Shown piece by piece: positions 8,385 to 16,593 of a stretch of 64,000 nt of DNA; position 1 is the first letter of the stretch, and every line of letters starts with the position of its first letter. The DNA is from Lentisphaeria bacterium. Its GTDB lineage: Bacteria; Verrucomicrobiota; Lentisphaeria; Victivallales; UBA1829. The position numbers were made by a program, and so were the translations under genes. The notes under the pieces are model-generated. The model was not told the origin of the DNA, did no database searches, and saw only the letters and a program-made list of their open reading frames with translations. The stretch covers positions 1 through 64,000 of the forward strand of contig DPDG01000114.1 in the NCBI GenBank assembly GCA_003526375.1, read 5' to 3'.

Positions 8385-9715
8385 CCAGCATATTCCTTTT
8401 CCGGCTGACGTGCCGGAGCATGATAGTAACAGCGCCAGAACGCGGCAAGGATCAGAAACAGGATCAGACGCGAAACCGGCATTGCCGCCCAGACGCCGTC
8501 GAGTCCGAAGAACAGCGGCAGAACAAAGAGGCATAACGGTAATATAAAGCATGTGTCGCCGTAAATCAAAACCGAAGCGGCAAATATTTTTCCGGTAGAC
8601 TGGAAAAAGAGGCTTCCGACTCTGACCATTCCCAGTGCAAGAAATGCCGGTGCGCTGATTTTCAGAGCGCGCGATGCGATTTCCGCCGCCTCGCCGGAAA
8701 GTCCCAGTGTCCACGGAATGAACCTGCATGCGACGAACGATACGATCATCATGGCGATTCCGAGAAGAAAGGAGAACAGAAGGCCGTAGAAGCCGATCCG
8801 GAGATTCCGCCTGTGTTTATGCGCCCCGTAGAAAAAGCTTGCGACAGGCTGGACCCCTGTTGCAAGGCCTGTTGACAGCATGGAGCCGATGGATTCCACA
8901 GTGCAGATGACCGTATAAGCCGCCAGTGCGGGCAGCGCCCCGTATTTCAGCGCCTGCCAGTTGTGGAACAGGATCATGAGCCCGATCGACATCTGTCCGC
9001 CGAAAGTCGGAATGCCGTTGATGAAAGTCCGGCGAAGCAGATCGAACTTTGGAAAAATGCTTCCGATATGGAAACGTACCTGCGATTTTCCTTTCAGGAA
9101 ATACCGGAGAGTCAGGGCGAGCGGCACCGCCTGTGCGATGATCGTTGCGAGAGAGGCTCCGGCGAGTCCGAACGGGAAAACCCAGACCAGCAGAAAGTCC
9201 AGAATGATATTGGATATGAGCCCGGTTGACACAAGAAGCATCGCAAGCATGGGGTGCCCGTCGTTCCTGACTGCGGCGAGCAGCCCGGAAGTCAGCATGG
9301 GGAAGAGGCCTCCGCCGATGAAGATCGCCGTGTAGGCAAAGGCTCCCGGCAGAAGTTCGGGCGTTGCTCCGAGAGCGGTCAGCAGCGGTTTCGTGCAAGG
9401 GATCACTGCCAGAGGAAGCAGGATGCCTGCCGCCAGTTCCAGCCCGATCATTCCCGAAAACGCATGATCCGCGGCGGAGTTGTCCCCCGCTCCGCGTTTC
9501 TGGGCGATGATGATGGCTGCGCCGGTTCCGATCATGTCGCCGAAAGCAAAGACCAGCATGGTGATCGGCCATGTGAGCGTTACAGCCGCGAGACCCGGTT
9601 CATGCAATGCGATCCCGACGAAACATGTGTCGACGATACTGTAAATTCCTGCGATCAGCATTCCTGCCATCGAAGGTGTGACATACTGAAAGAACAGTTT
9701 CAGGTCTCTGCCCAT
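8381..9715 (-). CDS. MATE-family multidrug/metabolite efflux transporter
   Basis: A 444-residue inner-membrane antiporter with twelve hydrophobic segments in two related halves, the normal MATE size. The N-terminal half shows the family pattern PSMAGMLIAGIYSIVDTCFVG and later GDMIGTGAAIIIAQKRGAGD; the second half repeats it around STGLATGVQPVASFFYGA. The family exports cationic drugs or metabolites using Na+ or H+; the substrate here is unknown. It is the first gene of a MATE-marR operon. A promoter and a candidate operator lie just upstream. Confidence 0.95.
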   Translation of the reverse strand: MGRDLKLFFQYVTPSMAGMLIAGIYSIVDTCFVGIALHEPGLAAVTLTWPITMLVFAFGDMIGTGAAIIIAQKRGAGDNSAADHAFSGMIGLELAAGILLPLAVIPCTKPLLTALGATPELLPGAFAYTAIFIGGGLFPMLTSGLLAAVRNDGHPMLAMLLVSTGLISNIILDFLLVWVFPFGLAGASLATIIAQAVPLALTLRYFLKGKSQVRFHIGSIFPKFDLLRRTFINGIPTFGGQMSIGLMILFHNWQALKYGALPALAAYTVICTVESIGSMLSTGLATGVQPVASFFYGAHKHRRNLRIGFYGLLFSFLLGIAMMIVSFVACRFIPWTLGLSGEAAEIASRALKISAPAFLALGMVRVGSLFFQSTGKIFAASVLIYGDTCFILPLCLFVLPLFFGLDGVWAAMPVSRLILFLILAAFWRCYYHAPARQPEKEYAG

Positions 9716-9740
9716 ATAATCTTCAATCCTTCATATTTTT

Positions 9741-9753
9741 ATTGATAATCAAT
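9741..9753. promoter_or_regulatory. Candidate MarR operator (13-bp palindrome)
   Basis: ATTGAT-A-ATCAAT is a perfect palindrome about the central base. It lies just downstream of the -10 box of the MATE-marR operon and upstream of the start at 9715, where a repressor would block initiation. MarR dimers commonly bind AT-rich palindromes of this kind. Confidence 0.6.
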
Positions 9754-9759
9754 TTATTT

Positions 9760-9787
9760 ACTATAATTTTATTTATTATAAATTCAA
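9760..9787 (-). promoter_or_regulatory. Promoter of the MATE-marR operon
   Basis: On the complement, TTGAAT (9782-9787) and TATAGT (9760-9765) are 16 bp apart, and the palindrome at 9741-9753 covers the expected transcription start. Confidence 0.5.
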
Positions 9788-10005
9788 GCGGGGATACGAA
9801 TTTTTTATTCATGAAAAAGGGAACTTGCAATCTGTGAAAAATGTTATAAATTAAAAACCTGAATTTCTGATACTGCAATCGGATTTTCGGTTTGTGATTT
9901 CCGTCGGGTGCTGCGGAGCCGGAGGCTTGAGAATCCGCTGTTCCTGTTTTTCTGTATCATAAGATCAGCCGCAACATAACGTTAAGAATAAAAAGGGAGA
10001 ACATC

Positions 10006-10629
10006 ATGCCGTCCAATGAATGGCTGTTGATTACAGTCGGCGCCGTTCTGGTGAACAACATTGTTTTATCCAGAATCCTCGGAATCTGCCCGTTTCTGGG
10101 CGTATCCAAAAAAATCAAGACCGCTCTGGGCATGGCGGGCGCCGTGATTTTCGTCATGGGAATCGCCTCGTTTGCCACTTCGGCGCTTTATCATCTCATG
10201 CTTTCCGCGAAGATCAGTGTCAGAATCGGATCGTTTCAGATACAGAATCTCGACATTGCTTTTACGAAAATCCTGATTTTCATTGTTGTGATCGCGGGTC
10301 TGGTGCAGATTGTGGAGATTCTGCTTCAGAAATTCAGCCCGGCGCTTTACAGCGCGCTTGGCATCTATCTGCCGCTGATCACGACGAACTGCGCGGTTCT
10401 CGGCGCCGCCGAACTCAATGCCGCGAGCGGGCGCGGGATTCTGGCTTCGACCGTTTACGGCATCTGTTCCGGTATCGGTTTCGGACTTGCCCTGATCCTG
10501 TTTGCAAGCATCCGCGAACGCCTGGAGCTTTCCCGCATCCCGAAAATGTTTCAGGGAACGGCGATTGCGCTGATCACCGCCGGAATCCTGGCGCTGGCGT
10601 TCATGGGATTTTCCGGTCTGGTCAAATAA
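10006..10629 (+). CDS. rnfA: Rnf electron transport complex subunit A
   Basis: A membrane subunit of the ion-translocating ferredoxin:NAD+ oxidoreductase. At 207 residues with six hydrophobic helices, it shows the conserved NNIVLSRILGICPFLGVSKK near residue 17 and YLPLITTNCAVLGAA near residue 122. In known Rnf complexes RnfA and RnfE form an inverted pair holding a buried iron-sulfur centre through their conserved Cys. It is first in an ABCDGE gene order like that of gammaproteobacterial rsx/rnf loci. The SD is AAGGGAG. Confidence 0.97.
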   Translation: MPSNEWLLITVGAVLVNNIVLSRILGICPFLGVSKKIKTALGMAGAVIFVMGIASFATSALYHLMLSAKISVRIGSFQIQNLDIAFTKILIFIVVIAGLVQIVEILLQKFSPALYSALGIYLPLITTNCAVLGAAELNAASGRGILASTVYGICSGIGFGLALILFASIRERLELSRIPKMFQGTAIALITAGILALAFMGFSGLVK

Positions 10630-10648
10630 ATCTGAAAAGGTGGTGTCT

Positions 10649-11491
10649 ATGGAAAGTGTGCTGATTGCCGTCGGTGTGGTTGCCCTGATCGGATTGATCC
10701 TCGGGGGGCTCATCGGATTTGCGGCAAAGAAGTTTGCCGTTGCGTCCGACCCGCGTATCGAGGAAGTGACGGAACTGCTTCCCGGCGCGAACTGCGGCGG
10801 ATGCGGGTATGCAGGATGCGCCGATCTGGCGAAGGCGGTTGTCACGAAAGGCGTGAATCCGTCTCTCTGCGCGGTCTGCGCCGCTGAAAATGTGGCGAAA
10901 ATCTGTGCCGTCATGGGGATGGAGGCGGAGACGAAGGAAAAGAAAGTCGCCGTGGTCTACTGTTCCGGCGATCACGGTCATGCGAAGATGATTGCACAAT
11001 ACAACGGGCTCAACGACTGCCGCGCCGCGGCATCCCTTCACGGCGGCGGCAAAGGATGCCGTTTCGGTTGTATCGGACTCGGTTCCTGTGCGAGAAGCTG
11101 TCCGTTCGGTGCGATTGAAATCCGCCGAGGGCTTGCCATTGTGCATCCTGAAATATGCGTCGGATGCGGAAAGTGTGTGGAGATCTGCCCGCGCAAACTG
11201 ATCCGCCTTGTTCCCGCCGCGTCCAAAGGGCATATCTATTGCAATTCTCTGTTGAAAGGCCCGCAGAAAAAGAAGTTCTGTTCGATTCCCTGCATTGCCT
11301 GCCGCAAATGTGTGAAAGCCGCGCCGGAAGTGTTCAATCCGCAGGGATTTCTGGTGCGTGCGACGAAACCGGAACTCGTGGACGAGGCTCTGGTGAAGAG
11401 CGCGGGCTGTCCCACGGGAGCGCTTCAGACTGTGGAGGAACATCTTGCGCTCGGACAGACGCAAAAGAATGATAAGGAGGGTGCCGCATGA
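10649..11491 (+). CDS. rnfB: Rnf electron transport complex subunit B (polyferredoxin)
   Basis: The electron-entry subunit accepting electrons from ferredoxin. It has 280 residues: an N-terminal membrane anchor (residues 5-28); a four-Cys cluster domain C49-x2-C-x4-C-x16-C74 within ELLPGANCGGCGYAGC; then ferredoxin-type clusters CRFGCIGLGSCARSCP and CVGCGKCVEICP; and a last Cys group CSIPCIACRKC. I chose the ATG at 10649 (AAAAGG eight bases upstream) over the GTG at 10640. It overlaps rnfC by four bases. Confidence 0.97.
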   Translation: MESVLIAVGVVALIGLILGGLIGFAAKKFAVASDPRIEEVTELLPGANCGGCGYAGCADLAKAVVTKGVNPSLCAVCAAENVAKICAVMGMEAETKEKKVAVVYCSGDHGHAKMIAQYNGLNDCRAAASLHGGGKGCRFGCIGLGSCARSCPFGAIEIRRGLAIVHPEICVGCGKCVEICPRKLIRLVPAASKGHIYCNSLLKGPQKKKFCSIPCIACRKCVKAAPEVFNPQGFLVRATKPELVDEALVKSAGCPTGALQTVEEHLALGQTQKNDKEGAA

Positions 11492-12822
11492 TTTCATCCA
11501 TTCATCCGAAAAGATTTGCGGGGGGGATTCATCCGGAGAGCGAAGGCAAGGAGCTTTCCGCCGGACAGCCGATCCGGATTCCGCCTCTGCTTGAGAAATA
11601 CACGCTTCCGGTGCATCAGAATATCGGTGCGCCTCCGAAGCTGATTGTCAGGAAAGGCGATGAGGTTAAAAAAGGACAGCTCATTGCCGAGGCGGACGGA
11701 TTCATTTCCGTTCCTCTCCATGCCCCGACCAGCGGGAAAATCGGTGATGCCGTCGAGATTCCCGGTGCGAACGGAGCCGCTGTCGCCGCCATTGAGATTC
11801 TTTCCGACGGCAGGGACGAATGGGGATCGGATCTTGAGCCGTATCCGGACTGGAGGAATACGGATCGGGAAAAACTGAAGAAGCGGATTCAGGAGGCGGG
11901 GATCGTCGGCATGGGCGGTGCGGCGTTTCCGACACATGCGAAGCTTTCGCCGCCGCCGGAAAAGATCATCGACACGCTGATTGTCAATGCCGCCGAATGC
12001 GAACCTTACCTGACCGCGGACGACCGTCTGATCCGGGAACATGCGGAAAAGGTGCTCGGAGGAGCCGCGATTGCCGCGAAGATTCTGAAAATATCGAGGA
12101 TCGTGGTCGGGATCGAAAACAACAAGCCCGAAGCGGTCGAGGCGCTGTCCGCTTTGTCGCAGAAGTATTCCGCGGAGATTGTCCCGCTGCCCGTGCGCTA
12201 TCCGCAGGGCGGCGAAAAACAGTTGATCTATGCGCTGACTGCCCGCAAGGTGGTGGCGGGCGGCCTGCCGATGGACGTCGGATGCGTCGTGCAGAATGTC
12301 GGCACGCTTGCGGCGATTTACGAGGCGGTGACGGAGGGGCATCCGCTGATTGAGCGGGTTGTCACGGTGACGGGAACGCCGCTCGTGAATCCGGGGAATT
12401 TCCTGCTTCGCCTCGGAACTCCGGTCGGCAGGGCGCTGGAGTTTGCGGGAGGAATCAAATCGCCGGTCGGCAAACTGATTCTGGGCGGTCCGATGATGGG
12501 GTTTGCGCAGTCCTCGACGGATGTGGCAGTTACGAAAAACACGTCGGGAATCCTGCTGCTTGGCGCGGACGAGGTCCGGCAGTTTGAAGCGGGCCCCTGC
12601 CTGAGTTGCGGGCGGTGCGTGGATGCCTGCCCGATGCGTCTCCTCGTGAGCACCTTGAGCAAGGTCTGCGAGAATGAACGCTATGATCTCGCGGAGGAAA
12701 ATTATGTCATGAGCTGTCTTGAGTGCGGGATCTGCACTTATGTCTGTCCGGCGGGGCGTCCGAACGTCCAGCATTTCCGGCGTGCCAAAGCTGAAATCAA
12801 TGCGCGCAGACGCAAGAAATGA
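11488..12822 (+). CDS. rnfC: Rnf electron transport complex subunit C
   Basis: The peripheral subunit carrying the NADH/FMN site. Its 444 residues comprise an N-terminal barrel-sandwich region with IHPKRFAGGIHPE, a nucleotide/FMN-binding segment around GIVGMGGAAFPTHAKL near residue 140, an SLBB-type region (QNVGTLAAIYEAV), and two cluster motifs, CLSCGRCVDACPMRLL near residue 371 and CLECGICTYVCPAGRP near residue 411. It starts inside the rnfB stop (ATGA). It lacks the long Ala/Lys-rich C-terminal repeats of enterobacterial RsxC. Confidence 0.97.
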   Translation: MISSIHPKRFAGGIHPESEGKELSAGQPIRIPPLLEKYTLPVHQNIGAPPKLIVRKGDEVKKGQLIAEADGFISVPLHAPTSGKIGDAVEIPGANGAAVAAIEILSDGRDEWGSDLEPYPDWRNTDREKLKKRIQEAGIVGMGGAAFPTHAKLSPPPEKIIDTLIVNAAECEPYLTADDRLIREHAEKVLGGAAIAAKILKISRIVVGIENNKPEAVEALSALSQKYSAEIVPLPVRYPQGGEKQLIYALTARKVVAGGLPMDVGCVVQNVGTLAAIYEAVTEGHPLIERVVTVTGTPLVNPGNFLLRLGTPVGRALEFAGGIKSPVGKLILGGPMMGFAQSSTDVAVTKNTSGILLLGADEVRQFEAGPCLSCGRCVDACPMRLLVSTLSKVCENERYDLAEENYVMSCLECGICTYVCPAGRPNVQHFRRAKAEINARRRKK

Positions 12823-12834
12823 ACGGTGTTGAAT

Positions 12835-13923
12835 ATGAATGAAAATGATATGAAAACTGAACAGTCGAAGGTGCGGCTTCCGGCGGAAGGCTCCCTGATA
12901 TTGAGTTCCTCTCCGCATCTCCGCACCGGAGATTCCACGCACAAAGTCATGCTGCTGGTGATTCTGGCACTGATTCCCGCAGTCCTGGCTTCGGTCTGGT
13001 TTTTCGGTTGGAACGCACTCCGTGTAGTCGTTTACTGCATGGCGTTCTGCGCTTTGTTCGAGTATCTCTGGTGCGTGCTTGCAAAAACGGGGTCGACTCT
13101 CTCCAACCTCAGTGCGCTGGTGACGGGGTTGATTCTCGCCTTGAATGTGAGTCCTCTGACTCCCTGGTGGCTCTGCCTCGCGGGCGCGTTTATCGCAATC
13201 ATTGTGGCGAAACAGGTGTTCGGCGGGCTCGGGCAGAATCCGTTCAATCCCGCCGCGGTCGCCCGTGTGGCGATGCTGGTCGGGGCGACGGGTCCCATGA
13301 CGATGTGGATGAATCCTGCGCCGGGCGCGATTCTGGGGCTGGCGGATAAAGTGGATGCGGTTGCCTCCGCGACGCCTCTTGCGGCTGCGAAAGCCGTTGC
13401 CGGAAACGCGGCGGAGATTGCCCGTTACAATTCGTGGGATTTCCTCTGGAACGCCTTTCTCGGCAATGTCGGCGGGAGCCTGGGCGAGACTTCCGCGCTG
13501 GCGATCCTGATCGGCGGGATTGCCCTGATCGCACTGCGTGTGATCCATTGCCATATTCCGCTGGCGATTTTCGTGACGATTACGGTATTCGTCTGGATTG
13601 TGAATCTCGCCAGTCCCGGGCTGACGCCGGGGCCGATGTTCCATCTGCTGACCGGCGGCGTGATGATCGGCGCGTTTTTCATGGCGACGGATATGGTGAC
13701 TTCTCCCGTGACGCATCTGGGCGGAGTCGTGTTCGGTGTCGGTATCGGCGTCATTGTATGCGTGATCCGTATCTGGGGGTCGTTCCCCGAGGGGATGAGT
13801 TTTGCGATTGTGATTATGAATGCGCTGGTTCCGCTGATCGATAAAATGTGTTACAAGCGTCCGTTCGGATGGCATCCGTCTTCGGTCAACATTCTCCAGC
13901 CGCGCAGAGGAGAGATCAAATGA
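12835..13923 (+). CDS. rnfD: Rnf electron transport complex subunit D
   Basis: A membrane subunit with about ten helices and a covalently bound FMN. The attachment motif is seen as VDAVASATPLAA, where the Thr takes FMN by phosphoester linkage. The FGGLGQNPFNPAAVARV segment is also characteristic. The start is uncertain: GTG 12826, ATG 12835 and ATG 12850 are in frame and none has a strong SD; 12835 gives 362 residues. It overlaps rnfG by four bases. Confidence 0.95.
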   Translation: MNENDMKTEQSKVRLPAEGSLILSSSPHLRTGDSTHKVMLLVILALIPAVLASVWFFGWNALRVVVYCMAFCALFEYLWCVLAKTGSTLSNLSALVTGLILALNVSPLTPWWLCLAGAFIAIIVAKQVFGGLGQNPFNPAAVARVAMLVGATGPMTMWMNPAPGAILGLADKVDAVASATPLAAAKAVAGNAAEIARYNSWDFLWNAFLGNVGGSLGETSALAILIGGIALIALRVIHCHIPLAIFVTITVFVWIVNLASPGLTPGPMFHLLTGGVMIGAFFMATDMVTSPVTHLGGVVFGVGIGVIVCVIRIWGSFPEGMSFAIVIMNALVPLIDKMCYKRPFGWHPSSVNILQPRRGEIK

Positions 13924-14606
13924 ATCAGAAATCCGTGAATATGCTTTATCTCGGCGTGTTTCTCTGCCTTGTCTGCGCGATTGCCGCGGGAGTCATGGGA
14001 AGCGTCGCCGTCGTGACGAAAGAGCCGATCGCCAAAGCGAAAATGAAGAAAATTTCCGATGGGCTCCGCGCCGTCCTGCCGCCGTTCAACAACAATCCGA
14101 TGGAGGATGTCAGAAGCTGCCGGGAGAGCGACGGCTCCGTGGTTGATTTCTACCGCGCGTTCCAGGACGGCAAACCGGTCGGTGTCGTTGCTAAGGTGTC
14201 CAGTCCGATGGGATACGGCGGGCGCGTTGACGGGCTTGTCTCCTTTGCGCCGGACGGGAAGATCAGGACGGTGATCGTGACCGGGCATAATGAGACGCCG
14301 GGGCTTGGGACTCGTCTGACCGACCGCAAAGAGGAGAAGACGCTTGCCGACCTTTTCAGCAGGACGGAAAAAAAGGAGGGGCTTCCCTCCAATCCATATC
14401 TTGACCAGTTCGGTTCGCACTTCGCGGGCGATGGGTGGGCAGTTCCGTGGAAGATCAAAAAGGACGGCGGCGACGCGGATTATGTCAGCGGGGCGACCCT
14501 GAGTTCCCGTGCCGTGACGGATCTTGCATGGCGTGCCGCCTCCGCATTCCGGGAGCATAAGGCGGAACTTCTGGCGCCCGCAATCAGAAAGGAGAATGTG
14601 AAATGA
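13920..14606 (+). CDS. rnfG: Rnf electron transport complex subunit G
   Basis: A 228-residue subunit with a single N-terminal transmembrane segment and an extracytoplasmic FMN-binding domain. The flavinylation motif is DYVSGATLSSRAVTDLA near residue 183, with the second Thr of SGAT as acceptor in the family. GHNETPGLGTRL, also typical, lies near residue 122. The start overlaps the rnfD stop (ATGA), giving a tightly coupled operon. It covers nearly the usual length of the family. Confidence 0.96.
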   Translation: MNQKSVNMLYLGVFLCLVCAIAAGVMGSVAVVTKEPIAKAKMKKISDGLRAVLPPFNNNPMEDVRSCRESDGSVVDFYRAFQDGKPVGVVAKVSSPMGYGGRVDGLVSFAPDGKIRTVIVTGHNETPGLGTRLTDRKEEKTLADLFSRTEKKEGLPSNPYLDQFGSHFAGDGWAVPWKIKKDGGDADYVSGATLSSRAVTDLAWRAASAFREHKAELLAPAIRKENVK

Positions 14607-15280
14607 AACTTTCCGAAGAATTTTTGAAGGGGATCTGGAAAGAGAATCCCGTTCTGGTGCTGATCCTCGGCATGTGCCCTTCGCTGGCGACCTCCTCCAA
14701 TGCCGTCAACGGCATGGGGATGGGGCTTGCCACGACCTTTGTCCTGCTTTGCAGCAACGTCGTGATATCCGCGGTCCGCAATATTGTCCCGGCGAAGATC
14801 CGCATTCCCTGCTATATTGTGGTGATTGCAACTTTCGTGACGGTTGTGGATCTTCTGATGCAGGCTTATACGCAGAGTCTTTACAATGCGCTCGGAATCT
14901 TCATTCCGCTGATCGTCGTGAACTGCATCGTGCTCGGGCGCGCCGAAGCGTTCGCGTCGAAAAACACGATGCTGTATTCCGCGATGGACGGTCTGGGCAT
15001 GGGAATCGGTTTTACGCTTGCCCTGACTTTCATCGGGCTGATCCGTGAATTCCTTGCGGCGGGAACGCTGTTCGACATCAAGATCATTTCGGCATGGCAG
15101 GGTTTTTCCGTGATGGGACAGGCTCCCGGCGGGTTCATCGTCATGGGCTTCATTCTTGCGGGGATGAACTTTTACAATATGCGCCGCGCCGCCAGAGCCG
15201 GTAAAACCTACGATCTCCCGCAGGAATTGGACTGCCGTCATTGCAATATCTGTCACCTCGGCGAGGAAAAAAGAGACTGA
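14603..15280 (+). CDS. rnfE: Rnf electron transport complex subunit E
   Basis: A 225-residue membrane subunit paired with RnfA. It shows GIWKENPVLVLILGMCPSLATSS at the N-terminus and YNALGIFIPLIVVNCIVLGRAEAFA in the middle, both family signatures with the cluster-binding Cys. The C-terminal tail after the last helix carries an extra CRHCNICHLGEE motif (C-x2-C-x2-C) that I do not know from standard RnfE. It is the last gene of the operon, and a terminator follows. Confidence 0.96.
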   Translation: MKLSEEFLKGIWKENPVLVLILGMCPSLATSSNAVNGMGMGLATTFVLLCSNVVISAVRNIVPAKIRIPCYIVVIATFVTVVDLLMQAYTQSLYNALGIFIPLIVVNCIVLGRAEAFASKNTMLYSAMDGLGMGIGFTLALTFIGLIREFLAAGTLFDIKIISAWQGFSVMGQAPGGFIVMGFILAGMNFYNMRRAARAGKTYDLPQELDCRHCNICHLGEEKRD

Positions 15281-15345
15281 TCCATGAAAGTTTGAAAACC
15301 GGCAGACTTGTTTTGCCGTGGCGCGGATGATTCTCATCTGCATTG

Positions 15346-15383
15346 GAGGGTGGAGACGCCACCCTCGCTTTCTTTTTCCTTTT
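15346..15383 (+). terminator. Rho-independent terminator of the rnf operon
   Basis: An 8-bp perfect stem, GAGGGTGG (15346-15353) with CCACCCTC (15359-15366), closes a five-base loop and is followed by a pyrimidine/T-rich run (GCTTTCTTTTTCCTTTT). Confidence 0.75.
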
Positions 15384-15565
15384 CGGCGGTATCTTTCACA
15401 CCGTGACGGGGAACGGAGTTTCGGGAGCGGCTGTCCCGATCTCCCATTTTGCCATTATGTTTTTCCAGTTGCCACAGAGGTCTTAGCTTCTTGTTCCGGA
15501 GTTTTGCCCGTGGCACTGCATCACACTGTAATTTCCTTTTTTTTGTAATTTTCTCTTTCCGGGGG

Positions 15566-15595
15566 TTGACAAAAGAGGATTTCTGATTTTAATTA
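15566..15595 (+). promoter_or_regulatory. Promoter of the LacI/prepilin/lipoprotein operon
   Basis: A consensus TTGACA (15566-15571) is followed after 18 bp by TAATTA (15590-15595). The downstream palindrome begins at the end of the -10 box. Confidence 0.5.
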
Positions 15596-15612
15596 TATTA
15601 AACGGTTAATAT
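15595..15612. promoter_or_regulatory. Candidate LacI-family operator
   Basis: ATATTAAACGGTTAATAT is an 18-bp palindrome with a central CG and only one mismatched pair. A central CG in an even palindrome is the hallmark of LacI/PurR-family operators. It covers the predicted transcription start and ends 12 bases before the LacI-type start codon, so it fits an autorepressing operator. Confidence 0.65.
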
Positions 15613-15624
15613 GGGTGCTATGGA

Positions 15625-16593
15625 ATGGCTAAAGTAACCTTGAAGATGATTGCGGAACGCTGCGGGGTATCGACGGCGGTGGTTTCCGCGTGCCTGAACG
15701 GGAAGAATAAGAAGATCGGCTGTTCTCCCGCCAAGGCGGAGGAAATCCGGAAAGCAGTGGCGGAGATGAATTATGTCCCCAGTGTATTCGCCCGTTCGAT
15801 CCGGACTAAGGAAGTTCCGATTGTCGGTGCTTTCTTTCATGTGGATTCACATGCCTGGAATTTGTATCACAGATATTTTCAGTCGAATCTCATGGAGTTG
15901 ACTTTTCTTCTCAATAAGGAGGATATCGAGGTTACTTTTATTCCCTATCATTCCGAAGCGGAACAGCTGCAACGTCTGCAACGTGCAGTTGCCATGGGCA
16001 TGATTGGAGGTGTCGTATCCAATATTCTTCAGAATGCACATCGCGACTTCTGTTGTTATCTGAAGGAATGCGGGCTTCCGCATATGGTGATGGGGACCCC
16101 TGCGGTGAAGGAGATTTATTCCACGAGTTATATGACGGATGAATTTGATGCGGCAGTGGAACGGCTTTTCCGTAAATCCAACTTGAAATACTGTTATCGT
16201 GTTCTGATCCGGGACGGCAAGCCAGTCTTTTTCCCGATGGGAGCCACCGTTCTTTTGAACGAATCAGAAGAACCGCTTGCCGTTGAGGAGATTACGCCGC
16301 TGCTCAATGATTCGTATTTCATTATCCCAGGACATGAAATCCTGAATTATCTGCGTTATAAAAAGCTTTTTTTCCCTCATATCCTGCTTTGTGAGCAGAC
16401 GGGGGAATATCAGCCTCCGTCTCCGGATTACGATCTTATTGTGGCAGATTGTATGCCGGACAGGGTTTGCTATATTGCAACAGTGCTTTCAAATTGGATG
16501 AAATACGAAGAGAAGCCTGAACAGATTCATTATTCAGCTTTTAATTCCGATGCAATAAAAATTTACCCCAGATTACAGGAGGATTTACGATGA
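15625..16593 (+). CDS. LacI-family transcriptional regulator
   Basis: A 322-residue regulator whose N-terminal helix-turn-helix and hinge are clear: VTLKMIAERCGVSTAVVSACLNG followed by AEEIRKAVAEMNYVPSVFARSIRT (residues 4-60). The rest is a divergent periplasmic-binding-like effector domain; the ligand is probably a sugar but cannot be named. The ATG at 15625 has only a weak SD and lies 12 bases after the operator, so the transcript leader must be very short. The last four bases overlap the prepilin-like gene (ATGA), an unusual direct coupling of a regulator with an envelope protein. Confidence 0.9.
   Translation: MAKVTLKMIAERCGVSTAVVSACLNGKNKKIGCSPAKAEEIRKAVAEMNYVPSVFARSIRTKEVPIVGAFFHVDSHAWNLYHRYFQSNLMELTFLLNKEDIEVTFIPYHSEAEQLQRLQRAVAMGMIGGVVSNILQNAHRDFCCYLKECGLPHMVMGTPAVKEIYSTSYMTDEFDAAVERLFRKSNLKYCYRVLIRDGKPVFFPMGATVLLNESEEPLAVEEITPLLNDSYFIIPGHEILNYLRYKKLFFPHILLCEQTGEYQPPSPDYDLIVADCMPDRVCYIATVLSNWMKYEEKPEQIHYSAFNSDAIKIYPRLQEDLR

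Larger units (their letters stand above)
15281..15624. other. Intergenic region between rnfE and the LacI-type gene
   Basis: The 344 bp hold no credible gene. The first half contains the rnf terminator (15346-15383). The last 60 bp contain a TTGACA box and a LacI-type palindrome. The segment at 15384-15560 shows nothing I recognise. Confidence 0.6.

Noticed and set aside
8385..8729. N-terminal extension of the MarR protein by 115 residues
   Set aside because: The extension lies within the MATE gene in another frame, has no similarity, and a proper start with ATGA coupling exists at 8384.
11494..13875. Very long open frame on the minus strand (nearly 800 codons) opposite rnfC and rnfD
   Set aside because: It is rich in Arg, His, Gln and Pro with no domain, and the opposite strand encodes clear Rnf subunits. 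GC-rich codons create such open frames.
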